Shown piece by piece: positions 5,575-12,690 of a stretch of DNA of 22,016 nt (its first letter is position 1; each line of letters begins with the position of its first letter). Source of the DNA: JAICTV01 sp035634055 (GTDB taxonomy: Bacteria; Planctomycetota; Phycisphaerae; Tepidisphaerales; Tepidisphaeraceae). Location: the NCBI GenBank assembly GCA_035634055.1, contig DASQDR010000196.1, positions 1 through 22,016 of the forward strand, given 5' to 3'. The notes beneath the pieces are model-generated. The model searched no databases, was not told where the DNA came from, and was given only the letters and a program-made list of their open reading frames with translations. The position numbers and the translations under genes were made by a program.

Positions 5575-8175
5575 ATGCCCGCGACCGAAGAACCGATGAC
5601 GAACAAGCCCGAGCTTCTCGCCCCCGCCGGCGATTGGGATGCGATGCGCGCGGCCGTCGCAAACGGGGCGGACGCGGTCTACTTCGGTTTGGGCAACTTC
5701 AACGCCCGGCACCGCGCCACCAACTTTCGCCAGGACGAGCTGCCGGAGATTCTCCGCTACCTCCACGCGCACAACGTGAAGGGCTTCCTCACGTTCAACA
5801 CGCTGATCTTCTCCGATGAGCTGCCGGCCGCGGTCGATTACATCCGCGCGGTCGCGGCCGCTGGGGTCGATGCGGTGATCGTGCAGGACCTGGGGCTGGC
5901 CCGGCTGATCAAGGCGACCGCGCCGTCGCTGCACGTGCACGGGTCCACGCAGATGACCCTGACCGAGCCGCGCGGGATCGAGTTCGTGCGCAACCTCGCC
6001 GGCGTCAAGCGCGTCGTGCTGGCGCGCGAGCTGTCGGTGGAGGACATCCGCAAGGTCGCCGCCGGCACCAGCGTCGAGCTGGAAGTGTTCGTCCACGGCG
6101 CGCTGTGCGTCGCCTACTCCGGCCAGTGCCTGACCAGCGAGGCCCTCGGCGGCCGCAGCGCCAATCGCGGGCAGTGCGCCCAGGCGTGCCGCCTGCCGTA
6201 CGAGTTGATCGTTGACGGCGCGCCGCGCGACCTCGGCGACAAGGCGTACCTCCTTTCGCCGCAGGACCTGGCGGCCTACGACCTCGTCGGCGACCTCGCC
6301 GCCCTTGGCGTCGCCAGCTTCAAGATCGAGGGGCGGCTCAAGAGCGCGCATTACGTCGCCGCCACGTCGCAGACCTACCGCGCCGCCATTGACGCGATCC
6401 CGCTTCAGCACGAGTTCGCGATCTCGCCGCAGCAGCGGGCGGACCTGGAGCAGACCTTTTCCCGCGGCTTCACGCACGGCTTCCTCGGCGGCGTCGACCA
6501 CCAGCGGCTGGTCGGCGCCCGCTTCCCGAAGTCGCGCGGGCGGCGCATCGGCACCGTCGCCCGCGTCGCCGCGCGGTCGGTCATCGTGTCGCTGGGCGCG
6601 GGGCTCACCGCCGTCACCGCGCCGCTGAAGTCCGGCGACGGGATCGTATTCGACGAAGGGCACCCCGAGCAGGACGAGCAGGGCGGCCGCGTGCTGGCGG
6701 CACGCCCGAGCGGGAAGCACGCGCTCGAGCTGGAGTTCCACCGCGGCGACGTGAACCCGTCCGCCATCGCCGTCGGCGCGATCGTCTGGAAGACCGACGA
6801 TCCCGCGATCCGCCGCCGGCTCGAGCATTCGTTCGCGCGCGACGTCGTCGTCCACCGCGCGCCGCTGGATGCGTTCGTCTCGGCCCGCGTCGGCGCGCCG
6901 CTAAAGCTGATCCTGACCGCCGGCGGCGACACCACCGTCGAGGCCGAGGGTGACCGGCCATTGGAGCCCGCCCAGAAGTTCCCCGCCACCCAGTCGATGC
7001 TGCGCGAGCAGCTCGACCGCCTCGGCGACACGCCGTTCGCGCTGCGCGAGCTGAGCTGTGATCTGGCCGGCGGGCCGATGGTGCCGAGGTCGGTCCTGAA
7101 CGACCTGCGGCGCCAGGCGGTCGAGGAGTTGCTGAAACGCCGCGACGGCGCGCATCCGATCGTCCGCCCAGACGCGCTGCAAGAGCTGCGCGCCGCCGCC
7201 GCCGCCGCCGCCCCTGTCGCCGATGACGGCGCCGCCGCAGGAGCATTGGTCGCGTGGCCGGCTGCCCAGGCGCGGCGCGAGATCGGTGGGTCGAATGAGC
7301 CTGCCTCGCCGCCGGCGTCGCCGCACCTCCACGTCCTGGTCCGCACGCCCGAGCAGCTTCACGCCGTCCTGGCGCTGCCGGCCGAAGCTCGACCGGCGTC
7401 GGTCTACTGCGACTTTGAGGACGTGCGCCGCTACAGGCACGCCGTTGCCGAGTGCCATGCCGCCGGGGTGCCCGCGGCCGTCGCCACCATGCGCATCGTC
7501 AAGCCGGGCGAGGACGGCTGGCTCCAGCAGATCCTGGATTGCGCACCGGGCGCGGTGCTCGTCCGCAATCTCGCCGCCATCGGCTTCTTCCGCGAGCGCG
7601 CCCGGCAACTCCCGTTGATCGGGGACTACGCGCTCAACGTCGCCAACGAGCTGACGGCCCAAATCTTCGCCGAGCAAAACCTCGTCCGCATGGTCCCCAG
7701 CTACGACCTCAACTGGCGGCAGCTCTCCGCGATGCTCGGCCGCTTCGATGCCGGCCGCTTCGAGGCCGTCGTCCACCAGCACATGCCCATGTTCCACATG
7801 GAGCACTGCGTCTTCGCCCACACGCTCTCGGCGGGCAAGGACTACCGCGACTGTGGCCGGCCGTGCGAGCGGCACCTCGTGGACCTGAAGGACCGCGTCG
7901 GCCAGCCGCACCCGCTCGTGCCGGATGCCGGGTGCCGCAACACCGTCTTCAATGCGCAAGCTCAGTCGGCGGCGGACTTCCTGCCGGAGATGCTGCGGCT
8001 GGGCTTACGCCACTTCCGGGTCGAGCTGCTGCGCGAGGGCCCCGACGAGGTGGGGCCGCTGATCCGGCGTTACGCCGACGTGCTTCATGGCCGGCGCAAC
8101 CCGCGCAAGGCGCTGCGGTCGCTGCGCGTGCTGAACCAACTTGGGGTCACGCGGGGCACGCTCGACCGCGAGTAG
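5575..8175 (+). CDS. U32 family protein (RlhA/TrhP-like), long form with a second Cys-rich half
   Basis: An 866-residue member of the peptidase U32 family. Characterised bacterial members hydroxylate RNA (RlhA on 23S rRNA, TrhP on tRNA) rather than cleave peptides, so an RNA-modifying role is likely. The N-terminal barrel begins PELLAPAGD and contains LEVFVHGALCVAYSGQC, close to the U32 signature. Four cysteines (178, 185, 201, 205) match the family's conserved set. A middle domain (about 330-530) is followed by an Ala-rich linker encoded by a GCC run near 7190-7215. A C-terminal region (about 580-866) repeats barrel-like features and has its own cysteines at 745, 760, 764 and 787. ATG 5575 is used; ATG 5596 is an equally good start. 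E. coli RlhA is shorter, about 650 residues. The gene starts 51 bases after the broken small gene, and a TAGAGT at 5557-5562 may be its -10. Confidence 0.9.
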   Translation: MPATEEPMTNKPELLAPAGDWDAMRAAVANGADAVYFGLGNFNARHRATNFRQDELPEILRYLHAHNVKGFLTFNTLIFSDELPAAVDYIRAVAAAGVDAVIVQDLGLARLIKATAPSLHVHGSTQMTLTEPRGIEFVRNLAGVKRVVLARELSVEDIRKVAAGTSVELEVFVHGALCVAYSGQCLTSEALGGRSANRGQCAQACRLPYELIVDGAPRDLGDKAYLLSPQDLAAYDLVGDLAALGVASFKIEGRLKSAHYVAATSQTYRAAIDAIPLQHEFAISPQQRADLEQTFSRGFTHGFLGGVDHQRLVGARFPKSRGRRIGTVARVAARSVIVSLGAGLTAVTAPLKSGDGIVFDEGHPEQDEQGGRVLAARPSGKHALELEFHRGDVNPSAIAVGAIVWKTDDPAIRRRLEHSFARDVVVHRAPLDAFVSARVGAPLKLILTAGGDTTVEAEGDRPLEPAQKFPATQSMLREQLDRLGDTPFALRELSCDLAGGPMVPRSVLNDLRRQAVEELLKRRDGAHPIVRPDALQELRAAAAAAAPVADDGAAAGALVAWPAAQARREIGGSNEPASPPASPHLHVLVRTPEQLHAVLALPAEARPASVYCDFEDVRRYRHAVAECHAAGVPAAVATMRIVKPGEDGWLQQILDCAPGAVLVRNLAAIGFFRERARQLPLIGDYALNVANELTAQIFAEQNLVRMVPSYDLNWRQLSAMLGRFDAGRFEAVVHQHMPMFHMEHCVFAHTLSAGKDYRDCGRPCERHLVDLKDRVGQPHPLVPDAGCRNTVFNAQAQSAADFLPEMLRLGLRHFRVELLREGPDEVGPLIRRYADVLHGRRNPRKALRSLRVLNQLGVTRGTLDRE

Positions 8176-8200
8176 CCGCGGCCGTCGAGCCGCCGCGGCT
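8174..8200 (+). terminator. Possible hairpin terminator after the U32 gene
   Basis: A perfect nine-base inverted repeat (8174-8182 with 8192-8200, AGCCGCGGC/GCCGCGGCT) around a nine-base loop begins within the stop codon of the U32 gene. No T-run follows, so it is not a classical intrinsic terminator. The remaining gap to 8463 (about 260 bases) shows no other supported gene; TTGCCC (8390) 17 bases from GATATC (8413) is a weak promoter candidate for the response regulator. Confidence 0.3.
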
Positions 8201-8463
8201 GAAGCCGGATGAAGCAGGGCGGTGCATCAACCGTCTACGCGAGCCTTGCCGCCAGTAACGCGCAGGCGGGCGACGGCGGCGGTGGCCGATAAATCGCTAA
8301 GTCTCACCAGCTTTCTCCAACTGCCGCCGTGGGCGCGGGCGAGCGGCGCAGGGTGGCTTCAGGCTCTTGCGGAAGCGCGCGCTCGCAGGTTGCCCCGCCC
8401 CCGGATCAATCCGATATCGAAAGGGCCGACGACGGTTTTCGTCGGGCGACTGGAGCGTGTGCT

Positions 8464-8856
8464 GTGGAGTGCTGCCGGATCATCCTGGTCGAAGACGCGC
8501 AGATCGTACGCGAGCCGCTGGCGCGACTGCTGAAGAGCGAGGGGTTCGAGGTCGCCGCCGCCGCCGACGGTGCCGAGGCGATGGTGCTGCTGCAAACGCA
8601 GGGCGCCGACCTGATCCTGCTCGACGTGCTGATGCCGCGGATGCACGGCGTCGCGTTCCTCGAAGCGCTGCGGGGCGACGCCCGTTTCCGGGACGTGCCG
8701 GTGATCGGCCTGACCGGCATCAGCGACACCTCCCGCCTTGCCCGCCTGCGCGAGCTGGGCGTGAAGACGATCGTGCACAAGGTGCGATTTACCTTCGAGG
8801 GCCTGCTCGAAGAAATCCGCCACTGCCTGCCGCGCCCCGTCGCCCCGGCGCTTTAG
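8464..8856 (+). CDS. Single-domain response regulator (CheY-like receiver)
   Basis: A 130-residue receiver domain with no output domain. It has the acidic pair Glu10-Asp11, the phosphoacceptor Asp54 in ILLDVLMPRMHG, the switch Thr84 in GLTG and the conserved Lys106. The residue after the lysine is Val rather than the usual Pro. Such proteins pass a phosphoryl group from a histidine kinase to another protein, or act by direct contact. The GTG at 8464 is chosen because GGAG lies eight bases upstream and the receiver's first strand (CRIILVED) begins right after it. The frame runs open back to 8329, but that part is Arg-rich and unlike a protein N-terminus. No kinase gene is nearby, so it is an orphan in this window. 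Confidence 0.9.
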   Translation: MECCRIILVEDAQIVREPLARLLKSEGFEVAAAADGAEAMVLLQTQGADLILLDVLMPRMHGVAFLEALRGDARFRDVPVIGLTGISDTSRLARLRELGVKTIVHKVRFTFEGLLEEIRHCLPRPVAPAL

Positions 8857-8871
8857 CGGCGGAGAGATTCG

Positions 8872-8967
8872 GCCACCGATGAGGCACGGATGAACCGACT
8901 TCATCGTTCCGCCTTCGCGCTTCATCCTTGTTCGTCCACCGGTGTTCATCGGTGCCCCATCGGTGGC
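8872..8967. repeat. Imperfect inverted repeat, intergenic palindromic element
   Basis: Arms at 8872-8895 and 8944-8967 pair at 22 of 24 positions; they start GCCACCGATG and end CATCGGTGGC. Inner sequence is also rich in GATGAA/TTCATC words. The element fills most of the 132-base gap between the response regulator and rsmG, and its right end lies ten bases before the rsmG -10 box. Elements of this look are dispersed in planctomycete genomes, a statement from memory. Confidence 0.75.
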
Positions 8968-8976
8968 TGGATTCCT

Positions 8977-8982
8977 TATGAT
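8977..8982 (+). promoter_or_regulatory. TATGAT box just before rsmG
   Basis: TATGAT (five of six to TATAAT) ends six bases before the GTG at 8989. The spacing is the same as at thiG and close to thiS, so the rsmG message is probably leaderless. There is no ribosome site in the gap. Confidence 0.5.
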
Positions 8983-8988
8983 GCCCGC

Positions 8989-9774
8989 GTGAACGAACTG
9001 TGGAATGACCTCGCCCGCCGCGCCGGCATCGAGCTCGCGCCGGAACAGCACGATCGTCTGAACCGCTACCTCGACCTGTTGATCGAGGCGAACGCGCGGA
9101 TGAACCTGACGCGGATCACCGACCGCGCGGCTGCGGAGCTTCAGCACGTCGCCGACGCATTGACCCTGCTGCCGCACCTCCGCGCCGCGCCGGCGCCAGC
9201 GAACGCGCCCGCGCCCGAGCCGGAGCGTCCGCGCCGGCCCGGGTCGGTCGCCCCGCCCCCGCCGGAGTACGCGCTGCGCATTGCTGACGTCGGCAGCGGC
9301 GGGGGGGTTCCGGGCATCCCGCTGGCGATCGCCCGCCCCGACGCGTTCGTCCTGCTGATCGAATCGACCAAGAAGAAGTCCGCCTTCCTGCGGCACGCGG
9401 CCGATCAACTGGGGCTGAAGAACATCGGCGTCTCCGACTGGCGCGCCGAGGACGTCGCGCGCAGCAACAGCCGCGAGAGCTTCGACGTGGTGGTCGCCCG
9501 CGCGGTCGCCACCATGGACTGGCTGGCCGAGTGGTGCCTGCCGCTGGTGAGGAAGGGCGGCACGGCGCTGGCGATGAAGGGCCCGAAGGTGGCAGAGGAA
9601 CTTCCCGCCGCCGCCAAGGCCATCCGCACCCTCGCCGGCGGCGACGCGGTCGTCCACCCCGTCGACCTCCCCGGCACCGAGCACCGCGTCATCGTCGAGA
9701 TCCCCAAGCTCGGCACCACCGACAAGAAGTACCCCCGCCCCGCTACGCAGGCGAAGGGAAAGGCGATGAGGTGA
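8989..9774 (+). CDS. rsmG: RsmG, 16S rRNA (guanine-N7) methyltransferase
   Basis: A 261-residue SAM-dependent methyltransferase that makes m7G527 in 16S rRNA (E. coli numbering). Family landmarks are the N-terminal helix region ending ANARMNLTRI (34-43), the SAM-binding loop ADVGSGGGVPGIPLA (99-113), the IEST strand end (124-127), and FDVVVARAVATMDWLAEW (165-182), with the typical RAVA. Residues about 66-95 form a Pro/Ala-rich insertion between the helical part and the SAM domain, where the E. coli protein has only a few residues. The GTG at 8989 is chosen because it gives the family N-terminus and has a TATGAT box six bases ahead. The frame is open upstream to 8890, but that part is the palindromic element. 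No parA/parB or mnmG partners are present nearby. Confidence 0.95.
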   Translation: MNELWNDLARRAGIELAPEQHDRLNRYLDLLIEANARMNLTRITDRAAAELQHVADALTLLPHLRAAPAPANAPAPEPERPRRPGSVAPPPPEYALRIADVGSGGGVPGIPLAIARPDAFVLLIESTKKKSAFLRHAADQLGLKNIGVSDWRAEDVARSNSRESFDVVVARAVATMDWLAEWCLPLVRKGGTALAMKGPKVAEELPAAAKAIRTLAGGDAVVHPVDLPGTEHRVIVEIPKLGTTDKKYPRPATQAKGKAMR

Positions 9775-9784
9775 AAGCCTGAAG

Positions 9785-9905
9785 GACGAAATCAGAATGA
9801 CCGAAATCAGAATGACGAACAATGACGACCTTCAGACGGCCACCCCAGCCGCTCCCCTCGTTCGTCATTCCTCCTTCGGATTTGCTTCGTCATTCTGATT
9901 TCGTC
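9785..9905. repeat. Imperfect inverted repeat with tandem 15-base units
   Basis: A 17-base arm at 9785-9801 (GACGAAATCAGAATGAC) is repeated exactly in inverse orientation at 9889-9905. Within the left side, GAAATCAGAATGAC occurs twice (9788-9801 and 9803-9816), a 15-base period. Further GACGAA/TTCGTC words continue on both sides. The element fills the 188-base gap between rsmG and the deaminase and is much richer in A+T than the flanking genes. No ORF in it looks coding. Confidence 0.8.
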
Positions 9906-9962
9906 ATTCTGGCTTCCTCGCTCTGACTTCGTCAGCTAGTTTCTCATCACCCAGGAGACCCC

Positions 9963-10418
9963 ATGGATCCCTTCCTCCGCGCCGCCATTGACGAAGCAAA
10001 GAAGGGCCTCGCCGAGGGCGGGCTGCCGATCGGATCGGTCCTGGTCCGCGGCGGGCAGATCATCGGCCGCGGGCACAACCGGCGGGTGCAGCACGGCGAC
10101 CCGATGGCGCACGCCGAGATCGACTGCCTGAAGAACGCCGGGCGCCAGAAGACTTACGCCGACACCGTCCTCTACTCCACCCTCATGCCGTGCTACCTCT
10201 GCACCGGCGCGGCCGTGCAGTTCGGCGTGCCGAAGGTGGTCGTGGGCGAATCGGTCAACTTCCCCGGCGGCGAGGGGAAGTGGGGCAAGTCGCCGGAGTT
10301 CATGCGCGCCAACGGCATCGAGCTGACCGACCTGCGCGACGCCGAGTGCATCGCGATGATGCGCGAGTTTATCGAGAAGAACCCGACGCTGTGGAACGAG
10401 GACATCGGGGTGGATTGA
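9963..10418 (+). CDS. Nucleoside/cytosine deaminase of the fungal cytosine deaminase type
   Basis: A 151-residue zinc deaminase of the cytidine deaminase-like fold. The zinc site is HAE (His50, catalytic Glu52) and PCYLC (Cys77, Cys80). Beyond these, the sequence closely tracks yeast cytosine deaminase: GRGHNRRVQ, LYSTLMPCYLCTGA, VVVGESVNF, and the C-terminal pattern EFIEKNP..WNEDIG. Yeast has comparable segments (GRGHN, TLSPC..CTGA, VVGENVNF, FI.E.P..W.EDIG). It probably deaminates cytosine to uracil in pyrimidine salvage; the exact substrate is an inference. The ATG has AGGAGA four bases upstream. The gene lies alone between a palindromic element and the PH-like pair, 39 bases before the latter. 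Length is close to that of the yeast enzyme (about 158). Confidence 0.9.
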   Translation: MDPFLRAAIDEAKKGLAEGGLPIGSVLVRGGQIIGRGHNRRVQHGDPMAHAEIDCLKNAGRQKTYADTVLYSTLMPCYLCTGAAVQFGVPKVVVGESVNFPGGEGKWGKSPEFMRANGIELTDLRDAECIAMMREFIEKNPTLWNEDIGVD

Positions 10419-10457
10419 TCGCCTGGGGAGCGGGCGCGGGCGCGGAGGGGCGCGACC

Positions 10458-10967
10458 ATGAACGAGCCGCCGCTGGCAACGCTGGCCGAACCGCTGCATT
10501 ACGCGGGGCTGTTGGTGCGGTACGGCATCATGCACGACCGCGGCGGCAACGGTGACACGGTCATCACGGTGCCGTTGTCCTTCTGGCGCCAGCTCGTGGG
10601 GACACTGATTTTTGCCAAGTCCCTTGGTGGCCTTCAACCCGGCTTCAAGGCGGCTGGATCTCACACGGCCGCCACGTGCGCGGCGACGTACAAGCGCCTC
10701 GGGCGGCCGATGGTCTTCCGGCTGACCCCGTCCGCATTGCGCGTGGAGAACGTGCAGGAGGGCGGCGAGATCATCGACCGCGTGTTTGCGCGCTCGGCCG
10801 TGTACGACATCAAGTACGTGTCGCACTCCAACTACGTCGTGATCCGCGCCCGCGGCCACGAGATGCTGGAGGTCCGCCCGGTCGGCGACCGCCGGGTGCT
10901 CCGGTGGCTGGCTGATACGCTCCGGGCGGCGATGTGGCCGGACCAGCCCCCGAAAGAACGCACATGA
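10458..10967 (+). CDS. Hypothetical protein, PH-like, paralogous to the next gene
   Basis: A 169-residue protein of unknown function. The ATG has GGAGGGG seven bases upstream. Residues about 86-141 (FRLTPSALRVENV through EMLEVRP) read like the beta-strand core of a bacterial PH-like (YdbT/YcxB-type) domain, followed by an amphipathic helix (143-160). The same order is seen in the next gene, which also matches residues 22-46. The two proteins differ in the middle: the neighbour has two membrane helices, while here residues 47-82 are a non-hydrophobic segment whose DNA starts with a palindrome-like sequence (10598-10627). The stop overlaps the next start in ATGA, so the pair is translationally coupled. 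Family membership is inferred from pattern only. Confidence 0.75.
   Translation: MNEPPLATLAEPLHYAGLLVRYGIMHDRGGNGDTVITVPLSFWRQLVGTLIFAKSLGGLQPGFKAAGSHTAATCAATYKRLGRPMVFRLTPSALRVENVQEGGEIIDRVFARSAVYDIKYVSHSNYVVIRARGHEMLEVRPVGDRRVLRWLADTLRAAMWPDQPPKERT
10598..10627. repeat. Palindrome-like fragment inside a gene
   Basis: GGGAC (10599-10603) pairs with GTCCC (10619-10623) around ACTGATTTTTGCCAA, and CCAAG pairs with CTTGG (10615-10627). It resembles half of a REP-type hairpin end (GGGGACACTGATTTTT...) and is locally A+T-rich. It lies in the coding sequence where the paralog encodes membrane helices. Confidence 0.35.
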
Positions 10968-11662
10968 CCGCGCCCCCGCCAGGCGATCCCGCCCACGTGC
11001 CCGCCGCCGCTGCCCCTGCCGCTGCCGCGCCCGTGCTGGCGTACGACGACCTCCCGCCGCACAGCGGCATCACGCACCACCGGGACCCCGACGGCCGAGT
11101 AATGATCGAGGTGCCGGGCGAGCCGTACGGGGCGCTGATCCGACGCATGCTCCGGCTGCCGCGGTTCTGGGCGTTTCTCGTCCTCATCTGGCTGGGGCAG
11201 AACTGGCTCACGCTCTGGCAGGCGCACCGCGCGGGCGTGACGCTGATGTCGTCGCGCTTCTGGCCGATGCTGATCGTGCAGGGGATCGCGCTGCCGATCG
11301 GGATGGCGGTAGGAATGGTACTCGTCAGCCGGCGGTGGGCGCGCATCAACATCGATGCCGGGGCGGTCACGCAGATCAGGGGCGGGCTGATCCTGCAACA
11401 GACGAAGGCGTGGGAGCGCCAGCGCGTCTGCGACGTCCGCTCGAACGGCACCGCCGTCATCCTGACGGTTGCGCGCCCCGCGGGGTCATGGCTCCGCAAG
11501 CCGCGGAAAGTCCCGCTGCTGGGCGGCCGCGACGCCGGCGAGTTGGCTTGGATCGCCCGCGCCATGCGGGACGCGCTGGCCCTGCCCTGCCCCGCGCCCG
11601 AGCCGGTCATCCCGCTGCCGCAGCACGACCCAGGCCTGCCGCCGCCAACGCGGACAAACTAG
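10964..11662 (+). CDS. Membrane protein with PH-like domain
   Basis: A 232-residue protein with a Pro/Ala-rich start (1-28), a short strand region (34-59), and two hydrophobic helices (about 67-87 and 99-122). Then comes a beta-rich stretch (127-185) resembling bacterial PH-like domains, and a C-terminal amphipathic helix (about 196-215). The ATG at 10964 is used because it forms an ATGA overlap with the previous stop. A GTG at 10934 would lengthen the overlap without gain. The preceding gene shares the strand region, PH-like part and terminal helix but lacks the helices, so the two are probably diverged duplicates forming a coupled pair at the membrane. Function is unknown. The region up to the next gene (11663-11795) holds a TACAAT box and GC-rich sequence, with no gene seen. 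Confidence 0.8.
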   Translation: MTAPPPGDPAHVPAAAAPAAAAPVLAYDDLPPHSGITHHRDPDGRVMIEVPGEPYGALIRRMLRLPRFWAFLVLIWLGQNWLTLWQAHRAGVTLMSSRFWPMLIVQGIALPIGMAVGMVLVSRRWARINIDAGAVTQIRGGLILQQTKAWERQRVCDVRSNGTAVILTVARPAGSWLRKPRKVPLLGGRDAGELAWIARAMRDALALPCPAPEPVIPLPQHDPGLPPPTRTN

Positions 11663-11722
11663 CGGGGCCGAGGCTGCGGCTTTGCCTTTTCATAACGCTG
11701 ATCGCCTGCGGCATCGCGCCGG

Positions 11723-11728
11723 TACAAT
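11723..11728 (+). promoter_or_regulatory. TACAAT box upstream of the secreted HEAT-like gene
   Basis: TACAAT lies 67 bases before the ATG at 11796. The gene also has its own ribosome site, so a leader of about 60 bases is likely, unlike the leaderless pattern elsewhere. No clear -35 was found. Confidence 0.35.
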
Positions 11729-11795
11729 CGCAGGCCGGGGGAGCCGGCGCCGGGATCGGTTGCGGCCCCGCCAGACATTATCGAAAGGCGATTTC

Positions 11796-12449
11796 ATGAA
11801 GCTGCGGGCAATGCTCCGAACTCTGCTCATGGTCGGCATCACCTCCGCGCCAGCGCTGGCGGCCGCGCCGCCGGTCGATCTGGAGCAGGCATCGACGGAG
11901 GTGTCGAAGGCTTACGGCAAGGCGCACCCAGAGGTGCAGGAATTCATCCTGCACACCGCGCGCTCGTTCGGCCCGAGCGGGTTCTGGCTGAACGAGGGCG
12001 CTTACGCTGACCTGAAGCCCGAGCGCCGCGAAGAGCGCGTCGCCTACCTCGCCAAGCTCTTCGCCGACGCAGAGTACGGCCGGCACTTGTGCGCCGCGCT
12101 GGCGGAGGCGAGCGCGCTGAAAGATGCGCGCCTGGTGCCGGGGCTGCTCAAGGTCGCCGGCTATCACCTGGAGGGCAAGGACTACGACTGCCGCCCGAAG
12201 TGGATGGCCATCGCCGCCCTGGCGCGGCAGGAGTCGCCCGACGCGGTGCCGGTGCTGGTCAGCCTGGTCGACCACGGCAACCAGAACACCCGCATCTGGG
12301 CCCGCGCCGCGCTGGCGCGCATAGCGGGCGACGACTTCAAGGCGGACAAGCAGGCATGGAACAAGTGGTGGATCGGCAAGGGACACGATCCCATCGACGA
12401 TAAGTTCCTCAAGCCCTACGCGCCGCCGTCGCCGCCGGCGGCCAGTTGA
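11796..12449 (+). CDS. Secreted HEAT-like repeat protein
   Basis: A 217-residue protein with a classical signal peptide (positively charged MKLRAMLR, hydrophobic core, cleavage probably after APALA near residue 22). The mature part is alpha-helical. Residues about 108-178 contain two helix pairs of HEAT type (LVPGLLKVAGYHL... and AVPVLVSLVDHGNQNTRIWARAALARIAG), ending in a Trp-rich helix (KQAWNKWWIGKGHDP) and a Pro/Ala tail. Such WxxWW endings after HEAT-like repeats occur in planctomycete secreted proteins, from memory. It probably acts outside the cytoplasmic membrane as a binding scaffold; the partner is unknown. The start has GAAAGG about seven bases upstream. The next ORF begins seven bases after its stop. 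Confidence 0.82.
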   Translation: MKLRAMLRTLLMVGITSAPALAAAPPVDLEQASTEVSKAYGKAHPEVQEFILHTARSFGPSGFWLNEGAYADLKPERREERVAYLAKLFADAEYGRHLCAALAEASALKDARLVPGLLKVAGYHLEGKDYDCRPKWMAIAALARQESPDAVPVLVSLVDHGNQNTRIWARAALARIAGDDFKADKQAWNKWWIGKGHDPIDDKFLKPYAPPSPPAAS

Positions 12450-12456
12450 GCACCGC

Positions 12457-12633
12457 ATGCCGCTGTCGTACCAGTCGGGCGGCGGCCCCGGCACCCGCGC
12501 GATGCTGGTCGTCATCAAGCGCGATGGCACCCGCCACGCCGTCCCGCCGCCGCTGAACCGTCACCAGGTCTGGCCGCTCCTGCGCAGCCTCCGCCACGCG
12601 TTGGACCTGCCGGGGACCGACCTGAACCCTTGA
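12457..12633 (+). CDS. Small ORF of 58 residues
   Basis: The frame from ATG 12457 to TGA 12631-12633 encodes 58 residues, with G or C at almost every third position. It reads as strand-helix: MLVVIKRDGTRHAVPPP, then HQVWPLLRSLRHALDLPG. The terminal helix recalls the C-terminal helices of the PH-like pair at 10458-11662 (RAMRDALALP), so it might be a remnant or mini-paralog of that family. It starts seven bases after the HEAT-like gene, without a strong ribosome site. It converges on the minus-strand membrane protein, 57 bases away. Codon pattern supports coding; length leaves doubt. Confidence 0.5.
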   Translation: MPLSYQSGGGPGTRAMLVVIKRDGTRHAVPPPLNRHQVWPLLRSLRHALDLPGTDLNP

Positions 12634-12690
12634 CGCGTGGGATGCGTGGGCGCAAACGACAGCGAACCGCCGCGCCCGCGAATGGCAGCG

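Noticed and set aside
5536..6855. Minus-strand ORF of 439 codons
   Set aside because: It is antisense to the U32 gene and Asp/Arg/Val-rich, a shadow of the conserved frame.
7190..7215. GCC trinucleotide run
   Set aside because: It is a simple in-frame repeat that encodes an Ala-rich linker in the U32 protein; not treated as a separate element.
8329..8463. Upstream extension of the response regulator by 45 codons
   Set aside because: The sequence is not protein-like, and GGAG sits eight bases before the GTG at 8464, right at the first strand of the receiver.
8359..9822. Minus-strand ORF of 487 codons
   Set aside because: It is antisense to the response regulator and rsmG and crosses the palindromic element, with no recognisable motif.
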